A stretch of 64,000 nucleotides of DNA from an uncultured Alphaproteobacteria bacterium (GTDB lineage Bacteria; Pseudomonadota; Alphaproteobacteria; HIMB59; GCA-002718135): contig CACNND010000005.1 in assembly GCA_902621725.1 (NCBI GenBank), positions 21,663 to 85,662 of the forward strand, read 5' to 3'. The notes under the pieces were generated by a model, which had not been told where the DNA came from, did not search any database, and saw nothing but the letters and a program-made list of their open reading frames with translations. Below are positions 26,732 through 35,988 of the stretch, piece by piece. The position numbers and the translations under genes were made by a program. Numbering within the stretch: position 1 is the stretch's first letter; every line of letters begins with the position of its first letter.

Positions 26732-27580
26732 TTATAGAATTTGAAAATAAACAACCGAAATACCACTCACTATTAAAATAGAAGGTATTATTCGAGATTT
26801 TGCATTCTTCTCAAATAAGAAAAGCATTCCAATAATTGCAGCAAACACAATGCTTATTTCTCTAATACTAGAGACATAAGCTATTTCTATAAATTGCATA
26901 CTCCAAACAACAATTGCGTAACTACTTGTTGCAAAGACACCAGCAGCAATGCCTGATCTAAAAGTGTATGTTTCTCTTTTTCGTAAACCATCTTTAGAGA
27001 TCAAACCAATAATTAGTAAAGGTATTCCATTAAGTGTGAAGAGCCAGTAAATATAGGAAAAACCATTTTCAGAAAGTCTAACCCCGACCCCGTCAACTAA
27101 AGTGTAAGCAGTAATTAGAATAGCCGTTGATATTGCGAGAGCAAAACCTCTGAAGTTAAAAGATAAATTTTTAGAATAAGAAATTAAAAATAACCCAATA
27201 CAAACAATTAATATTCCAACAAAACCAGCAACACTAATATTGGAACTTAAAAATAAAATACTAATGATCGCTACAAACAGACATGAACTTCCTCTAGAAA
27301 TTGGATATATGTAAGAGAGATCACCGTACCTATATGAGTAGATAACATTTAGTCTGTAGAAGACATGAATGATTACGGTTGCTATTAAAAAATACCAAAC
27401 CTCTAAAGTTGGAAATGGAACAGTAAATGTTAAAGGTAAAAAAATAGTAACTTCCAAGACAGACGTTATACCCATTAACGATAAAGGGTTCTTACTTGAT
27501 TTTATTATAGCACTCCAAACTGCATGACATAGAGCAGAAACAAGAATTAAGATAAAAATAAAATTTACTGACAATGTCAT
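26732..27580 (-). CDS. EamA/DMT family transporter at the end of the ugp-like operon
   Basis: A 282-residue protein with about ten membrane segments and the EamA double repeat (start ALCHAVWSAIIKSSKNP, end GMLFLFEKNAKSRIIPSILI-type). It is distinct from the EamA protein at 20183-21067. It lies 14 bases after the ugpE-like permease, so it probably belongs to the phosphorus-related transporter operon. That position hints at movement of a phosphonate or phosphoester breakdown product, which is an inference. Confidence 0.85.
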   Translation of the reverse strand: MTLSVNFIFILILVSALCHAVWSAIIKSSKNPLSLMGITSVLEVTIFLPLTFTVPFPTLEVWYFLIATVIIHVFYRLNVIYSYRYGDLSYIYPISRGSSCLFVAIISILFLSSNISVAGFVGILIVCIGLFLISYSKNLSFNFRGFALAISTAILITAYTLVDGVGVRLSENGFSYIYWLFTLNGIPLLIIGLISKDGLRKRETYTFRSGIAAGVFATSSYAIVVWSMQFIEIAYVSSIREISIVFAAIIGMLFLFEKNAKSRIIPSILIVSGISVVYFQIL

Positions 27581-27594
27581 CAGTAGATAAGAAT

Positions 27595-28488
27595 TTACTT
27601 CATGCCTGTCAAAGTAATTCCTTCAATAAATCGTTTTTGCGCGATTATAAAAGCAACAATAAGGGGAACTGTTACAGTAACTATTGAAGCCATCATAGGA
27701 CCAAATTCGTCACTATCTATTCCACCTCTGAATTCTCTTATACCAAGTGGTGGAGTAAAGAGATCTCTATTTCCTGTTATTACCATACGAGGCCAGAAAT
27801 AATCATTCCAGTGTGCAACAACTGAGAATATTGCAAAAGCAAGTAACGCTGGTATTGCAGTTGGAAGCATTACTTTCCATACAATTGCGTACTCTCCCAT
27901 GCCATCCATCCTGGCGGCATCAATTAATTCATCTGGCACAGTCATAAAGAATTGCCGCATTAAAAAGATTCCAAACACCGATATGGTCCAGGGGAGTATT
28001 AAGGCGGAATAGGTGTCAACTAATCCTGCCTGGGCTAACATAACATATAATGGAAGTGCAATTCCGTGAACTGGAATGAGCAAACAAAATAAAACCATCG
28101 AGAAAACAAATTCTCGTCCGTAAAACCGTAACTTGGCAAGTGCATATGCGCACGGTAAGGCGACTAAAACCTGAATGATAAAGATTGATAAAGTAACAAT
28201 GACACCATTCATTAAGTATCTAGGAATAGGAGCTTTTTCAAAAGCAAACCAATAGTTGTATTGATATGGCTTCATTGTACATGTTTCTTCTGAATAACCA
28301 GTTTTAACACATACAGGAAACGTTTGAGTTTCTTGTGCACCAATAAGACCACCAGAAATTGATTGGATTTCTTGCTGAGATTTTAATGACATTGAAACCA
28401 TCATATAAAAAGGGAGCATTACTACGATTGCACCAATAATTAAGATTGCATGCTTCCAACCTTCCCCAATATATTGTTTAGCTTCCAT
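27595..28488 (-). CDS. ugpE: UgpE-like ABC transporter permease
   Basis: Second membrane subunit of a CUT1-type ABC importer (sugars or glycerol-3-phosphate). 297 residues, six membrane segments, with the EAA loop around DELIDAARMDGMGEYAIVWKVMLP. The periplasmic loop after helix 1 is enlarged and has a cysteine pair (PVCVKTGYSEETC). It overlaps the UgpA-like gene by one base. Assignment to Ugp rather than a sugar importer rests on the phosphonate/phosphate neighbourhood and a Pho box before the operon. Confidence 0.78.
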   Translation of the reverse strand: MEAKQYIGEGWKHAILIIGAIVVMLPFYMMVSMSLKSQQEIQSISGGLIGAQETQTFPVCVKTGYSEETCTMKPYQYNYWFAFEKAPIPRYLMNGVIVTLSIFIIQVLVALPCAYALAKLRFYGREFVFSMVLFCLLIPVHGIALPLYVMLAQAGLVDTYSALILPWTISVFGIFLMRQFFMTVPDELIDAARMDGMGEYAIVWKVMLPTAIPALLAFAIFSVVAHWNDYFWPRMVITGNRDLFTPPLGIREFRGGIDSDEFGPMMASIVTVTVPLIVAFIIAQKRFIEGITLTGMK

Positions 28489-29444
28489 TAATAATGAACC
28501 CTCTTCTCAATGACATATCTTTGGAAAAACGTTAACACAAGAATAAATCCAATAAAGACAACAGTGATTGCTGCACCGATACTTGTTAAGTTTTGTTGAA
28601 TAGCTTTTTCAAAGATTGCATACATCATGACATACGTTGTTTTTGATGGACCACCTTTAGTAAGTATTTCGATAGTATCAAATACCTGAAATGTTCTAAT
28701 GGTAGTAATAGTCACAACAAACAACGTTGTTGGACCAAGCATTGGCCATGTAACAAGTTTAAATTGCTCCCATGTAGATTTAGCACCATCCATTTCTGCA
28801 GCTTGGTATAACTCTCTTGGTATACTTGTTAAGCCAGCTAAATATAAAACCATGTTAAAACCAAAAGCCTGCCAAATTCCTATGAAACATACTGTCCAAA
28901 TCGCAGTATTTTTTTGCTTTAACCAATATGGAAAATCCATGTTGTTTGCACATGCTACAGCATACCAGCTTTCTTGTGAGTCTACCCATGGCAACAAATG
29001 AAAACCAAGAATGAATTCTCTAACTCCTCCACACCCATTTGCTAAAAAACTATTTACAATTCCTAATGTTGGATGAAGAGTAAATTCCCATGCAATTGCC
29101 ATTGCAAGAAGAGTTGCCATAACTGGAAGAAAAAAAATTGTTTTATATATATCAGCGCCAAACCTTAGTGAGTTTAAGAGCATAGCAGCACATAATCCCA
29201 GTACAACAGAAATTGGAACGACAACAATAACATACGTCGCTGTGGCCCAAATCATTTTGACATATGTTTTTCGATTGAACATCTTGTCATAATTTTCTAG
29301 TCCAACCCACTCGAATGTTTTGTTTCCTAAATTGTAGTCAGTAAAAGAAATTCCTCCTGCAAGAAAAAGAGGAAAGATTAAAATAATTATCATCAGTATG
29401 ATTGCTGGTGCAATAAACCATATGTGAGCTTTTGAATTATGCAT
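28488..29444 (-). CDS. ugpA: UgpA-like ABC transporter permease
   Basis: First membrane subunit of the same importer, 318 residues. The EAA loop is ELYQAAEMDGAKSTWEQFKLVTWPML. Between helices it carries an extra periplasmic segment with cysteines (NGCGGVREF and VACANNMDFPYW) not expected in E. coli UgpA, which is about 295 residues. The gene overlaps ugpC by eight bases and the ugpE-like gene by one. Substrate is probably an organophosphorus compound by context, with glycerol-3-phosphate as the default Ugp substrate. Confidence 0.78.
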   Translation of the reverse strand: MHNSKAHIWFIAPAIILMIIILIFPLFLAGGISFTDYNLGNKTFEWVGLENYDKMFNRKTYVKMIWATATYVIVVVPISVVLGLCAAMLLNSLRFGADIYKTIFFLPVMATLLAMAIAWEFTLHPTLGIVNSFLANGCGGVREFILGFHLLPWVDSQESWYAVACANNMDFPYWLKQKNTAIWTVCFIGIWQAFGFNMVLYLAGLTSIPRELYQAAEMDGAKSTWEQFKLVTWPMLGPTTLFVVTITTIRTFQVFDTIEILTKGGPSKTTYVMMYAIFEKAIQQNLTSIGAAITVVFIGFILVLTFFQRYVIEKRVHY

Positions 29445-30570
29445 TAGTAAATTGAACTCTCATTCCTACTTGATTAAATAGTAATGCTTTATCTGAAACT
29501 CTTTTAATATTCACACTAGAACCGTTTGAAATTTGGTGTGTAAATTGTGGCAAGCCCCTTACAATTATTTTATTTGAACCGTCTTCAATATTTACATGAA
29601 AGAAAATATCTGAACCTAAATTTTCTCTATATGCAACTGTTCCACTAAATGTATTTTCATTACTTTCATTTGTAATTTCTAAATGTTCTGGTCGAATACC
29701 AATATGTAAATCTGTATTACTTTCAGAACTTTTTCTTTTTAAATTAACGTTGAGAAAACTTACTGTCCCACTTGAGTCCGAAGTTCCTTTAAATATATTT
29801 ATTTTTGGACTTCCAACAAACTGAGCCACACTTAATGAGGAAGGATTGTCATATACTTCTTGAGGTGTATCAAGTTGTAATAAATTTCCATCAATCATAA
29901 CAGCCATTCTAGAAGACATAGTTAATGCTTCTGCTTGATCATGTGTAACGTACACAAAAGTAGTTTTAAGTGAATTATGAAGTTCAGATAGTTCAGAACG
30001 CATGTGAACTCTCAAAGCCGCATCTAAATTTGAAAGAGGTTCATCCATTAAAAAGGCAACAGGCTCTCTAACCATAGCACGACCAAGAGCAACTCTTTGT
30101 CTTTGACCACCTGACAATTGTCCAGGTTTTCTATCTAATAGTTCTGAAATTTTTAGAGTTTCAGAAGTTTTATTTACTAATTGATTTATAGATTCTGTTT
30201 TCTCTTTTTTGCTTGGTGAAAAATTACCAATTAAGGGAAGTCTTTCAAATGCATTATAATCTCTAAGTCTTAATGGAGTTTCCAAATTTCTTCTTACTGT
30301 AAGATGAGGATAAAGAGCATATGACTGGAATACCATTGCCAAATCTCTTTCACTGGCTCTAACTCTATTTACATTTTTATTATCTATTAATACATCACCT
30401 GAAGTCTGCTGTTCCAATCCTGCAATTATTCTAAGTAATGTAGATTTACCACAACCAGATGGACCAACTAACGTTAAGAATTCTCCATCGTTTATATCAA
30501 CATTCAAATTATTAAGTACTTGTGTAGAACCAAATGACTTTGAAATATTTTTAAGTGATATTGTCCCCAC
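29437..30570 (-). CDS. ugpC: UgpC-like ABC transporter ATP-binding protein
   Basis: ATPase of the importer, 377 residues. Walker [10 protein letters not shown], signature LSGGQRQRVALGRAMV, Walker B AFLMDEPLSNLDA and VTHDQAEAL; a C-terminal MalK/UgpC-type regulatory domain includes HIGIRPEHLEI. An insert of about 30 residues (NAFERLPLIGNFSPSKKEK) sits between Walker A and the signature. First gene of the minus-strand operon, preceded by a three-half-site Pho box in the divergent region shared with phnA. Confidence 0.85.
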   Translation of the reverse strand: MGTISLKNISKSFGSTQVLNNLNVDINDGEFLTLVGPSGCGKSTLLRIIAGLEQQTSGDVLIDNKNVNRVRASERDLAMVFQSYALYPHLTVRRNLETPLRLRDYNAFERLPLIGNFSPSKKEKTESINQLVNKTSETLKISELLDRKPGQLSGGQRQRVALGRAMVREPVAFLMDEPLSNLDAALRVHMRSELSELHNSLKTTFVYVTHDQAEALTMSSRMAVMIDGNLLQLDTPQEVYDNPSSLSVAQFVGSPKINIFKGTSDSSGTVSFLNVNLKRKSSESNTDLHIGIRPEHLEITNESNENTFSGTVAYRENLGSDIFFHVNIEDGSNKIIVRGLPQFTHQISNGSSVNIKRVSDKALLFNQVGMRVQFTNA

Positions 30571-30639
30571 TCATTCCCCCTGTATCTTAACTTTAATCTA
30601 CAAAATTTTATTAAATTTGAGAATATTTTAAATCTATTT

Positions 30640-30668
30640 ATTTCAGTTTTATTTCAATTTTATTAACA
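30640..30668 (-). promoter_or_regulatory. Candidate Pho box between ugpC and phnA
   Basis: Read toward ugpC, the minus strand has TGTTAAT, TTGAAAT and CTGAAAT, each separated by AAAA, so three half-sites at 11-base spacing. E. coli PhoB half-sites are CTGTCAT with AAAT spacers; CTGAAAT matches at five of seven positions. The site lies 70 bases upstream of ugpC and about 80 upstream of phnA, so it could serve both directions. Confidence 0.6.
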
Positions 30669-30746
30669 AATATTCAAATTATGATTGAGTTTAACTAGCA
30701 GATAACTATAAATTCGTATTTTTAATAATATATATTAGTTGAATTC

Positions 30747-31988
30747 GTGTCCGATAATTTAGAAATTAATAAAAGAGAATATCCAAGCTCTTTCTCAAAA
30801 ACTGCTATTGTTATATGCCTTGATGGTAGTCAAAAAGAGTATCTCGAAGAAGCATCAAAATCTAATCTTACACCAAATCTTGATAAATTAATTGCAAGTG
30901 GTGAAAACCTACTTGTTCACAGCGCTATTCCAAGTTTTACAAATCCAAATAACATTTCGATTGTAACAGGCCAACCAAGTTCTGTACACGGTATATGCGG
31001 AAACTTCTTTTATACACCTGAGACGGGTGAAGAAGTAATGATGAATGACCCAAAATATATGCGAGCACCAACTATTTTTGAAAAATTTTACAATTCTGGT
31101 TCTAAAATTGCTCTTGTTACTGCAAAAGACAAGTTGAGAACACTTTTAGGAAACGGATTAAGTTTTGATGATGAGAGAGCTATTTGTTTTTCTGCTGAAA
31201 AATCTGATCAAGCAACAAAAGATCTCAATGGTATAGATAATGTAAACGATTGGTTGGGGATGCCAGTGCCAGAAGTATATTCTGAAGGACTTTCTGAATT
31301 TGTAATGGCTGCAGGTGTAAAACTTCTTGAGGAGTTTAAACCAAATATTATGTATTTATCGACTACGGATTATATTCAACACAAATATGCACCAGGAAAT
31401 GAAACAGCAAATAAATTTTATGCAATGTTTGATAAATATATTGGACTTTTAAATAAGGAGGATGTTTCTATAATCATCACAGCAGATCACGGAATGAAAC
31501 CAAAATCAAAAGAAGATGGTTCACCAAATGCAATATTTTTACAAGATTATTTAGATAAAAAATTTGAACCAAACATGGCTAAAGTCATCCTACCAATTAC
31601 AGATCCATATGTCGTTCATCATGGTTCACTTGGTTCTTTTGCAACAATTTATTTAGAAGACAAGAGCAGGGTAGATTCAGTTGTAAATGCTATTAAAGAA
31701 ATAAAAGATATAGAAGTTGTTTTAACAAAAGATGAAGGATGCTCTACTTATAATTTACCTCCTGATAGAATGGGGGATATTATATGTATGTCTTCAGAAT
31801 TTATGACTATTGGTTCATCGGAAGATAAACACAATCTTTCTGGATTAAATGAACCTTTACGCTCTCATGGAGGACTCCATGAAAGAGAAGTGCCATTCAT
31901 ATCAAATTTAAAATTACAAAACTTAGATACTAGCAAACAATTATATAACTATGATGCATTTTATTATGCAATAAATGGAGCCCTATGA
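30747..31988 (+). CDS. phnA: Phosphonoacetate hydrolase
   Basis: Splits the C-P bond of phosphonoacetate to acetate and phosphate. A 413-residue alkaline-phosphatase-superfamily enzyme: LDGSQ (metal Asp26), [14 protein letters not shown] with nucleophile Thr65, [20 protein letters not shown] and ITADHGM for the two zinc sites, and a final SHGGLHE. This set is specific to PhnA of the phosphonoacetate pathway rather than general phosphodiesterases. Start is GTG. Overlaps phnY with ATGA. With PhnW and PhnY it completes 2-AEP to acetate plus phosphate. Confidence 0.94.
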   Translation: MSDNLEINKREYPSSFSKTAIVICLDGSQKEYLEEASKSNLTPNLDKLIASGENLLVHSAIPSFTNPNNISIVTGQPSSVHGICGNFFYTPETGEEVMMNDPKYMRAPTIFEKFYNSGSKIALVTAKDKLRTLLGNGLSFDDERAICFSAEKSDQATKDLNGIDNVNDWLGMPVPEVYSEGLSEFVMAAGVKLLEEFKPNIMYLSTTDYIQHKYAPGNETANKFYAMFDKYIGLLNKEDVSIIITADHGMKPKSKEDGSPNAIFLQDYLDKKFEPNMAKVILPITDPYVVHHGSLGSFATIYLEDKSRVDSVVNAIKEIKDIEVVLTKDEGCSTYNLPPDRMGDIICMSSEFMTIGSSEDKHNLSGLNEPLRSHGGLHEREVPFISNLKLQNLDTSKQLYNYDAFYYAINGAL

Positions 31989-33427
31989 TGCACAAAAAAA
32001 TGATTAATGAAGCAATGCGTATTGCTGGAGAAAAAGTTACTTCAGATAAAACAATAAATGTTGAGTACCCTTTTACAGGTGAAGTAATCGGAACGGTTCC
32101 AGCCGGTACCGCAGAGCATGCAAGAAAGGCTTTAGATATAGCTGCAAATTATCAGCCTAAACTTACAAGATATGAGAGACAAAAAATTCTTCAAACTGCT
32201 GCAGAAGTACTTGTTAAAAGAAAAGAAGAAATTTCTGATATTATTACTTTAGAACTTGGTATCTCAAAACAAGATTCTCTATACGAAGTAGGAAGAGCTT
32301 TTGATGTCTTTTCTTTAACAGCTCAACTTTGTATTCTTGATGATGGAGAAATATTTTCTTGTGATTTAACTCCACATGGAAAAGCGAGAAAAATATTTAC
32401 CATAAGAGAACCTTTAACGGCAATCTCAGCAATCACTCCATTTAATCATCCTTTGAATATGGTAGCGCATAAAATTGCACCTTCAATTGCAACTAATAAT
32501 TGTACAGTATGTAAGCAGACAGAATTAACACCTTTAACAGCAATGGTACTCGCTGATGTTTTATATGAAGCAGGTCTGCCACCAGAAATGTTTTCAGTTG
32601 TAACTGGATGGCCTCAAGATATCGGATCAGAAATGATCAAGAATCCAAATATTGACCTAATTACTTTTACAGGTAGTGTAGGTGTAGGAAAATTAATTGC
32701 TGAACAAGCTGGATACAAAAGAACAGTTCTAGAGCTTGGTGGTAATGATCCATTAATTGTTTTAAATGACTTAGATGGTGATGATCTTAAAAAAGCTGTT
32801 GAACTAGCTGTTACTGGAGCAACGAAAAACTCTGGTCAACGTTGTACAGCTGTTAAAAGAATACTGGTTCAAGAATCTATTGCAGATCAATTTGTTGAAA
32901 TGGCTCTTGAGCGTGCCAAGAAAATTAAATTTGGTGATCCTATGAATATGGAAACAGACTTGGGTACTGTTGTTAATGCTCAGGCTGCAGAACTTTTTGA
33001 TAAAAGAGTTTCTATGGCTGAAGAAGATGGTGCAAAAATTTTATATCACCCTGGAAGAAAGGGTGCTTTGTTACCTCCAATAGTTGTAGATCATGTTGAT
33101 CCTAAAAGTGAATTAGTTTTAGAAGAAACTTTTGGTCCAGTTATCCCAATCATTCGTGTGCCTAATGACGATGAAGCTGTAATGAAAATATCTAATTCAA
33201 CTGCATTCGGATTATCATCTGGTGTATGCACAAATAACTTCATGAGAGCAAAAAAATATATTCAAGGCTTAAATGTTGGCACTGTAAATATTTGGGAAGT
33301 TCCAGGCTATAGAATTGAAATGTCTCCTTTTGGAGGAATTAAAGATTCAGGTCTTGGTTATAAAGAAGGTGTAATTGAAGCAATGAAAAGCTTTACTAAT
33401 GTTAAAACCTTCTCACTACCCTGGTAA
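31985..33427 (+). CDS. phnY: Phosphonoacetaldehyde dehydrogenase
   Basis: NAD-dependent aldehyde dehydrogenase oxidising phosphonoacetaldehyde to phosphonoacetate. At 480 residues it has the ALDH fold: [14 protein letters not shown] (cofactor binding), LELGGND (general base Glu about 253), [11 protein letters not shown] (nucleophile Cys about 287) and ETFGPVIP. General ALDH motifs do not fix the substrate; the four-base overlap with phnA does. Two adjacent ATG codons could start translation. It is followed by an AT-rich gap containing the Pho box for the binding-protein gene. Confidence 0.9.
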   Translation: MMHKKMINEAMRIAGEKVTSDKTINVEYPFTGEVIGTVPAGTAEHARKALDIAANYQPKLTRYERQKILQTAAEVLVKRKEEISDIITLELGISKQDSLYEVGRAFDVFSLTAQLCILDDGEIFSCDLTPHGKARKIFTIREPLTAISAITPFNHPLNMVAHKIAPSIATNNCTVCKQTELTPLTAMVLADVLYEAGLPPEMFSVVTGWPQDIGSEMIKNPNIDLITFTGSVGVGKLIAEQAGYKRTVLELGGNDPLIVLNDLDGDDLKKAVELAVTGATKNSGQRCTAVKRILVQESIADQFVEMALERAKKIKFGDPMNMETDLGTVVNAQAAELFDKRVSMAEEDGAKILYHPGRKGALLPPIVVDHVDPKSELVLEETFGPVIPIIRVPNDDEAVMKISNSTAFGLSSGVCTNNFMRAKKYIQGLNVGTVNIWEVPGYRIEMSPFGGIKDSGLGYKEGVIEAMKSFTNVKTFSLPW

Positions 33428-33482
33428 AAATCATTTTTTCTCTAATTTTTCTTTATTGCTGTGGAAAAATAAGCTTATTTTT

Positions 33483-33511
33483 TAGTAATATTTTCGTAAT
33501 AAAATTGTAAC
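33483..33511 (+). promoter_or_regulatory. Candidate Pho box before the UgpB-like gene
   Basis: TAGTAAT, TCGTAAT and TTGTAAC lie at exact 11-base intervals (spacers ATTT and AAAA). The TTGTAA core recurs before phoB and the DUF47-pit operon. The site is 52 bases upstream of the ATG, allowing a promoter with a short leader; a GGGAGG ribosome site precedes the ATG. Confidence 0.65.
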
Positions 33512-33563
33512 CCTTTGGGGCTACATGTTAAATTAAATTATTATATTCAATCGGGAGGATTAA

Positions 33564-34817
33564 ATGAAAAAATTAATTACAGGATTGGCAGCCGTATTAG
33601 CTTTCGGTTTTTATGGTTCTGTTAATTCAGCTAAGTCTATTGAAATAGAAGTAGCTTATCCTTATTCAGGATTATTCGATGTTACGTTTCAAGCTATTAT
33701 GCCAGAGTTTGAAAAAGCACATCCAGATATTCAAGTTAAATTTAGAGCAACTTATGAAAACTATGAGGATGCAACTGCAACAATCTTCAGAGAGTCTACT
33801 TCAGGTAATTTACCAGATGTAACAATGCAAGGTCTTAACAGACAGGCACCTCTAGTTGACAAAGGTATTGCTAAGTCTTTAGAGCCATTTATCGCAAAAG
33901 AAGCAGCTTTTGAAAAAGATGGTTACCATTCTGCTATGTTAAGTCTTTCAACATTCGGTGGTGAAGTTTATGGATTACCATTTTCTGTATCAACACCAGT
34001 TGGATATTATAACATGGATTTATTAGCTGAAGCAGGTGTAGATAGTATTCCAACTAACTGGGACGAAGTTATTGCAGCATGTAATAAATTAGAAGCAGCA
34101 GGTAAAGGAACTCTATACTTTGGTTGGAACATTACAGGTAACTGGTTTCACCAAGCATTAATGCATACTCAGAATGTTCCAATGGTTAAAGATGGAGCTG
34201 TAAATATGGGTGGAGATGCAGGACTTGCAACGTTAGAGCAAATGAAATCAATCATGAGCGGATGTAATATGCCAAACTATTCAATTGCTGATGGTCAAGC
34301 TGCGTTTAACGCAGGTACTATTGGTATGATGTTCTGGTCTACTTCAAGCTTGGGTTCAGTTAATGCTGCAAAGGCAGACTTTGTTTTAAAAACTGCACCA
34401 TTCCCTGGAATGGCTGGAGTAAACAATGGAACACCAGCAAGATTACCAGCAGGTGGAAATGCTGCAATGTTAGTGTCTACATCTGATGACCCAGCAAGAG
34501 TTGATGCTGCATGGACTTTCTTAAAGTTCATAACATCAGGTATTGGTGCTGCATTAGTTGCTGAAACAACTGGATATGTTCCACCAAACAAAGCAGCGAA
34601 TGATTTATTAGGTGACTTCTATAGTCAAAACCCTAATAAACTTACTGCTGTTGAACAACTTCCACTTCTTGCTGATTGGTTTGCGTATCCTGGTGAAAAT
34701 GGATTAGCTGTTACACAGGTAATCTATGATTACACGGAAGAAATTGCTACAGGCGACGCTGATGATATGGCAGATCTTCAAGAAGAAATGATGGAAGAAA
34801 TAAACGATCTTATGTAA
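33564..34817 (+). CDS. ugpB: UgpB-like periplasmic binding protein (family 1)
   Basis: Binding protein of a CUT1-type importer, 417 residues, signal peptide about 1-23 (SVNSA). EVAYPYSGLFDVTFQAIMPEFEKAHPDIQV and ADGQAAFNAGTIGMMFWSTSS are typical of UgpB-like proteins. It is the only binding protein near the ugpCAE-like operon, which lies across phnAY on the other strand. It has its own Pho box and strong terminator, as suits a highly expressed binding protein. The ligand could be glycerol-3-phosphate, a glycerophosphodiester or a phosphonate; I cannot choose from sequence. Confidence 0.82.
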   Translation: MKKLITGLAAVLAFGFYGSVNSAKSIEIEVAYPYSGLFDVTFQAIMPEFEKAHPDIQVKFRATYENYEDATATIFRESTSGNLPDVTMQGLNRQAPLVDKGIAKSLEPFIAKEAAFEKDGYHSAMLSLSTFGGEVYGLPFSVSTPVGYYNMDLLAEAGVDSIPTNWDEVIAACNKLEAAGKGTLYFGWNITGNWFHQALMHTQNVPMVKDGAVNMGGDAGLATLEQMKSIMSGCNMPNYSIADGQAAFNAGTIGMMFWSTSSLGSVNAAKADFVLKTAPFPGMAGVNNGTPARLPAGGNAAMLVSTSDDPARVDAAWTFLKFITSGIGAALVAETTGYVPPNKAANDLLGDFYSQNPNKLTAVEQLPLLADWFAYPGENGLAVTQVIYDYTEEIATGDADDMADLQEEMMEEINDLM

Positions 34818-34847
34818 TTTGAGATTATTTATTATTAACTTTTTATT

Positions 34848-34880
34848 ACAGCGGCTTTATAAAAGCCGCTGTTTTATTTT
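34848..34880 (+). terminator. Rho-independent terminator after the UgpB-like gene
   Basis: An 11-base perfect stem ACAGCGGCTTT / AAAGCCGCTGT with a three-base loop ATA, followed by TTTATTTT. It ends the binding-protein transcript, so the following gene must be read from a new promoter or by read-through; the next ATG is 25 bases later. Confidence 0.9.
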
Positions 34881-34904
34881 AAATTTTAATGGGAGTAAAA
34901 ATAG

Positions 34905-35984
34905 ATGCCTCTTACAACAACTACAATAGGTGCTTATCCAAAACCTAAACAAACACCCATTCAAGATTGGTTTTTAGGGACAAAATCAGAAGAAGAGAGA
35001 AAAGCATCAAAAGGATTATTATCAAATTGGTCACCTGGCGCATATGAAAAAGCATTAGAGTCTGCAGGTGCGGATGCTGAAAAATTATTTTTAGCAGCAA
35101 TTAAAGAAGTTATAACTGATCAAGTAAATGCGGGTATTGATGTTCCAACAGATGGGGAAGTTAGGCGCGAGAGTTATGTATTATATCAATGTCGATTTTT
35201 AAATGGTGTAAGTTTTCAGGAAGTTACACATAAGTCAGTAAGACAGGGTGCGTTTGAGGCTGACCTTCCAACTATTGTTGCACCAATTTCAAGTAAAGAA
35301 ATACGTATGCATTTAGATTGGAAGAGTGCACAACAATTTACAAAAAACCCAGTTAAAATTACGCTACCTGGACCAATGACAATTACAGATTCAATTGCCA
35401 ACAATTACTATGATGACATGAAAAAACTTGGTTTTGATTTAGCATTAGCCCTCAATAAAGAAATCAAGGCACTTGTAGATGCAGGTTGTCAGTATATTCA
35501 AATTGATGAACCAGTATTTGCTAGAAAGCCCGATGAAGCTCATTCTTACGGTATGGAAAATTTAGAAAGAATGATGCATGGTATACCTAAAGAAGTGCAA
35601 CGCGTTTGCCATATTTGTTGTGGTTATCCTAACTCATTAGATTCAGAAGGGTATAAAAAGGCTGATCTAGATGCTTATGATAGAATTGCATCACTTGTGG
35701 ATGATTCAACTATTGATGAAGTATCTTTAGAAGATTCACATAGGCATAATGATTTAAATCTTTTAGAAAAATTTACTAAAACAAAAGTAATTTTTGGATT
35801 TATTGATATTGCAAAAAGTAGAATGGAGTCTGTTGAAGAAGTAAGAGTTCGTATCAAAGATTCACTTGAACATATTGATGAACACCGTTTAATAGCTGCC
35901 CCAGATTGTGGTTTAGGTTTCTTTACACGAGAACAAGCAATTGAGAAAATGACAATTTTAACTAAAGCGGCAAAATCAATTTAA
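34905..35984 (+). CDS. Short MetE-like methyltransferase (C-terminal catalytic domain only)
   Basis: A 359-residue protein matching only the catalytic half of cobalamin-independent methionine synthase. Zinc-ligand candidates are His and Cys in CHICCGYPN, Glu in SLEDSHRH and Cys in APDCGLGFF; LPGPMTI, PTDGEVRRESY and IDEPVFARK are other family motifs. Lacking the N-terminal half of MetE (about 750 residues), it resembles core-MetE/MetE-like proteins whose methyl donors are often unknown. Sitting inside a phosphonate gene cluster, four bases before the Fe-ADH gene, its real substrate may not be homocysteine with methyl-folate. This is inference. Confidence 0.82.
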   Translation: MPLTTTTIGAYPKPKQTPIQDWFLGTKSEEERKASKGLLSNWSPGAYEKALESAGADAEKLFLAAIKEVITDQVNAGIDVPTDGEVRRESYVLYQCRFLNGVSFQEVTHKSVRQGAFEADLPTIVAPISSKEIRMHLDWKSAQQFTKNPVKITLPGPMTITDSIANNYYDDMKKLGFDLALALNKEIKALVDAGCQYIQIDEPVFARKPDEAHSYGMENLERMMHGIPKEVQRVCHICCGYPNSLDSEGYKKADLDAYDRIASLVDDSTIDEVSLEDSHRHNDLNLLEKFTKTKVIFGFIDIAKSRMESVEEVRVRIKDSLEHIDEHRLIAAPDCGLGFFTREQAIEKMTILTKAAKSI

Positions 35985-35988
35985 GGTA

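Noticed and set aside
33465-33482. 18-base AT palindrome (AAAAATAAGC and its mirror) after phnY
   Set aside because: Only AT base pairs around AGCT with no loop; too weak for a terminator and likely by chance in AT-rich sequence, although it abuts the Pho box.
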